Of a DNA stretch of 64,000 bases, positions 63,530 to 64,000 are shown piece by piece. Under the pieces are notes generated by a model. The model was not told the DNA's origin. It worked only from the letters and a program-made list of their open reading frames with translations, and ran no database searches. Location: the NCBI GenBank assembly GCA_036924085.1, contig JAVGWX010000005.1, positions 94,399,264 to 94,463,263 on the forward strand, written 5' to 3'. Origin of the DNA: Ariolimax columbianus (Eukaryota > Mollusca > Gastropoda > Stylommatophora > Arionidae). The stretch's first letter is position 1. Each line of letters opens with the position of its first letter. A program made the translations under genes and the position numbers.

Positions 63530-63905
63530 TGCTCTTGCAGTGATTTGTTTCACATGATGAGGTTGCCAACCCCAAGCACAACCCTCTTTAGTCACTTTTA
63601 TGACATGCTTGGAAGGGGACAGTGGTCCTATTCTTGTCTTGGTGTACAGAGCAAGGTGTATATAGATATTCCTTGCCTTATCCTGTTTGTACTTATGAAG
63701 TATCAATCAATATAAATCTTTCAGTTCCCTGTACATGTCAAGTCTTCCTGTTCTAGGCCATCCGTTCCAGCTCTGTCTTCCCTGTTTCATTTATGTTTGT
63801 CTCGAGCACTCTTCTCCATGTATGGTTTGGTCTGCCTCTACTTCTCTTGTTTTTGGAATCCAGAACAGAGACTGTCTTGTAACTCTGCCAGCTGATTTCC
63901 TTAAT
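63530..63905. mobile_element. GCATGGGG-family relic and LINE 3' tail in intron 13
   Basis: 63540-63620 contains CACATGATGAGGTTGCCAAC, CCCAAGCACAACCCT (copy of the 590-910 repeat, plus orientation). 63710-63900 (TCTTTCAGTTCCCTGTACAT, CCATCCGTTCCAGCTCT, TTTATGTTTGTCTC) is a minus-orientation LINE tail like 11050-11330. Nothing more is recognised to the window end. Confidence 0.6.
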
Positions 63906-64000
63906 GTGTGTTATATTCAATACTAATGCCTCCTCTGTACATCATCCTCCACTGAAGCTGGTGGGCCGAGACACCTTGAGAGAGGTAGAAGAAAGCATTG

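Overview
This is a stretch of an animal (metazoan) nuclear genome, very probably a marine invertebrate and perhaps a lophotrochozoan such as a mollusc. The evidence is two protein-coding genes split by kilobase-sized GT-AG introns, many LINE relics (RTE-like, CR1-like and RNase H-bearing I-like), a Penelope-like element, mariner elements, a tRNA-derived SINE, and an exceptional load of minisatellites. The lineage assignment is inference. No prokaryotic, organellar or CRISPR features were seen.

Layout: (1) About 1-6449 holds the 3' end of a plus-strand gene. Its last two coding exons (3201-3293 and 6282-6449, stop TGA) look like the C-terminus of a P5B cation-transporting ATPase (ATP13A2 type). 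The intron between them holds a LINE fragment and a 1.9 kb minisatellite of 18/19-bp units. (2) About 6.5-31.9 kb is intergenic and made largely of repeats: a MITE-like element, a deleted mariner with its TA target sites, a 5'-truncated RTE-like LINE with a perfect 14-bp target-site duplication that overlaps the mariner end, seven different tandem arrays between 16.3 and 21.0 kb, a decayed copy of an uncharacterised CYFC-motif element, CR1-like LINE debris, a SINE with a 13-bp duplication, and more tandem arrays. (3) From 31,890 to beyond the window end lies a plus-strand ortholog of ALDH4A1 (mitochondrial delta-1-pyrroline-5-carboxylate dehydrogenase). Thirteen coding exons join in frame into 492 codons plus 2 nt; the last 70 or so residues lie past position 64,000.

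The ALDH4A1 introns are packed with insertions. They include a sense LINE whose RT-RNase H frame is open for about 2.26 kb and which starts about 17 nt after the exon 2 splice donor, three short relatives of that LINE with target-site duplications, a mariner relic, a Penelope-like element that was itself hit by one of those LINE copies, a second SINE copy, a CR1-like LINE, and a dozen minisatellites. One minisatellite runs right up to the exon 13 splice acceptor. Intron 9 also contains two tandem 35-bp copies resembling the 3' end of exon 9.

The two genes are arranged head to tail. ALDH4A1 acts in proline catabolism (glutamate semialdehyde to glutamate, NAD+-dependent, mitochondrial matrix). 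The ATP13A2-like protein would act in late endosomal/lysosomal membranes. Nothing suggests a functional link. Almost all other long open frames here are retroelement debris or artefacts of tandem repeats.
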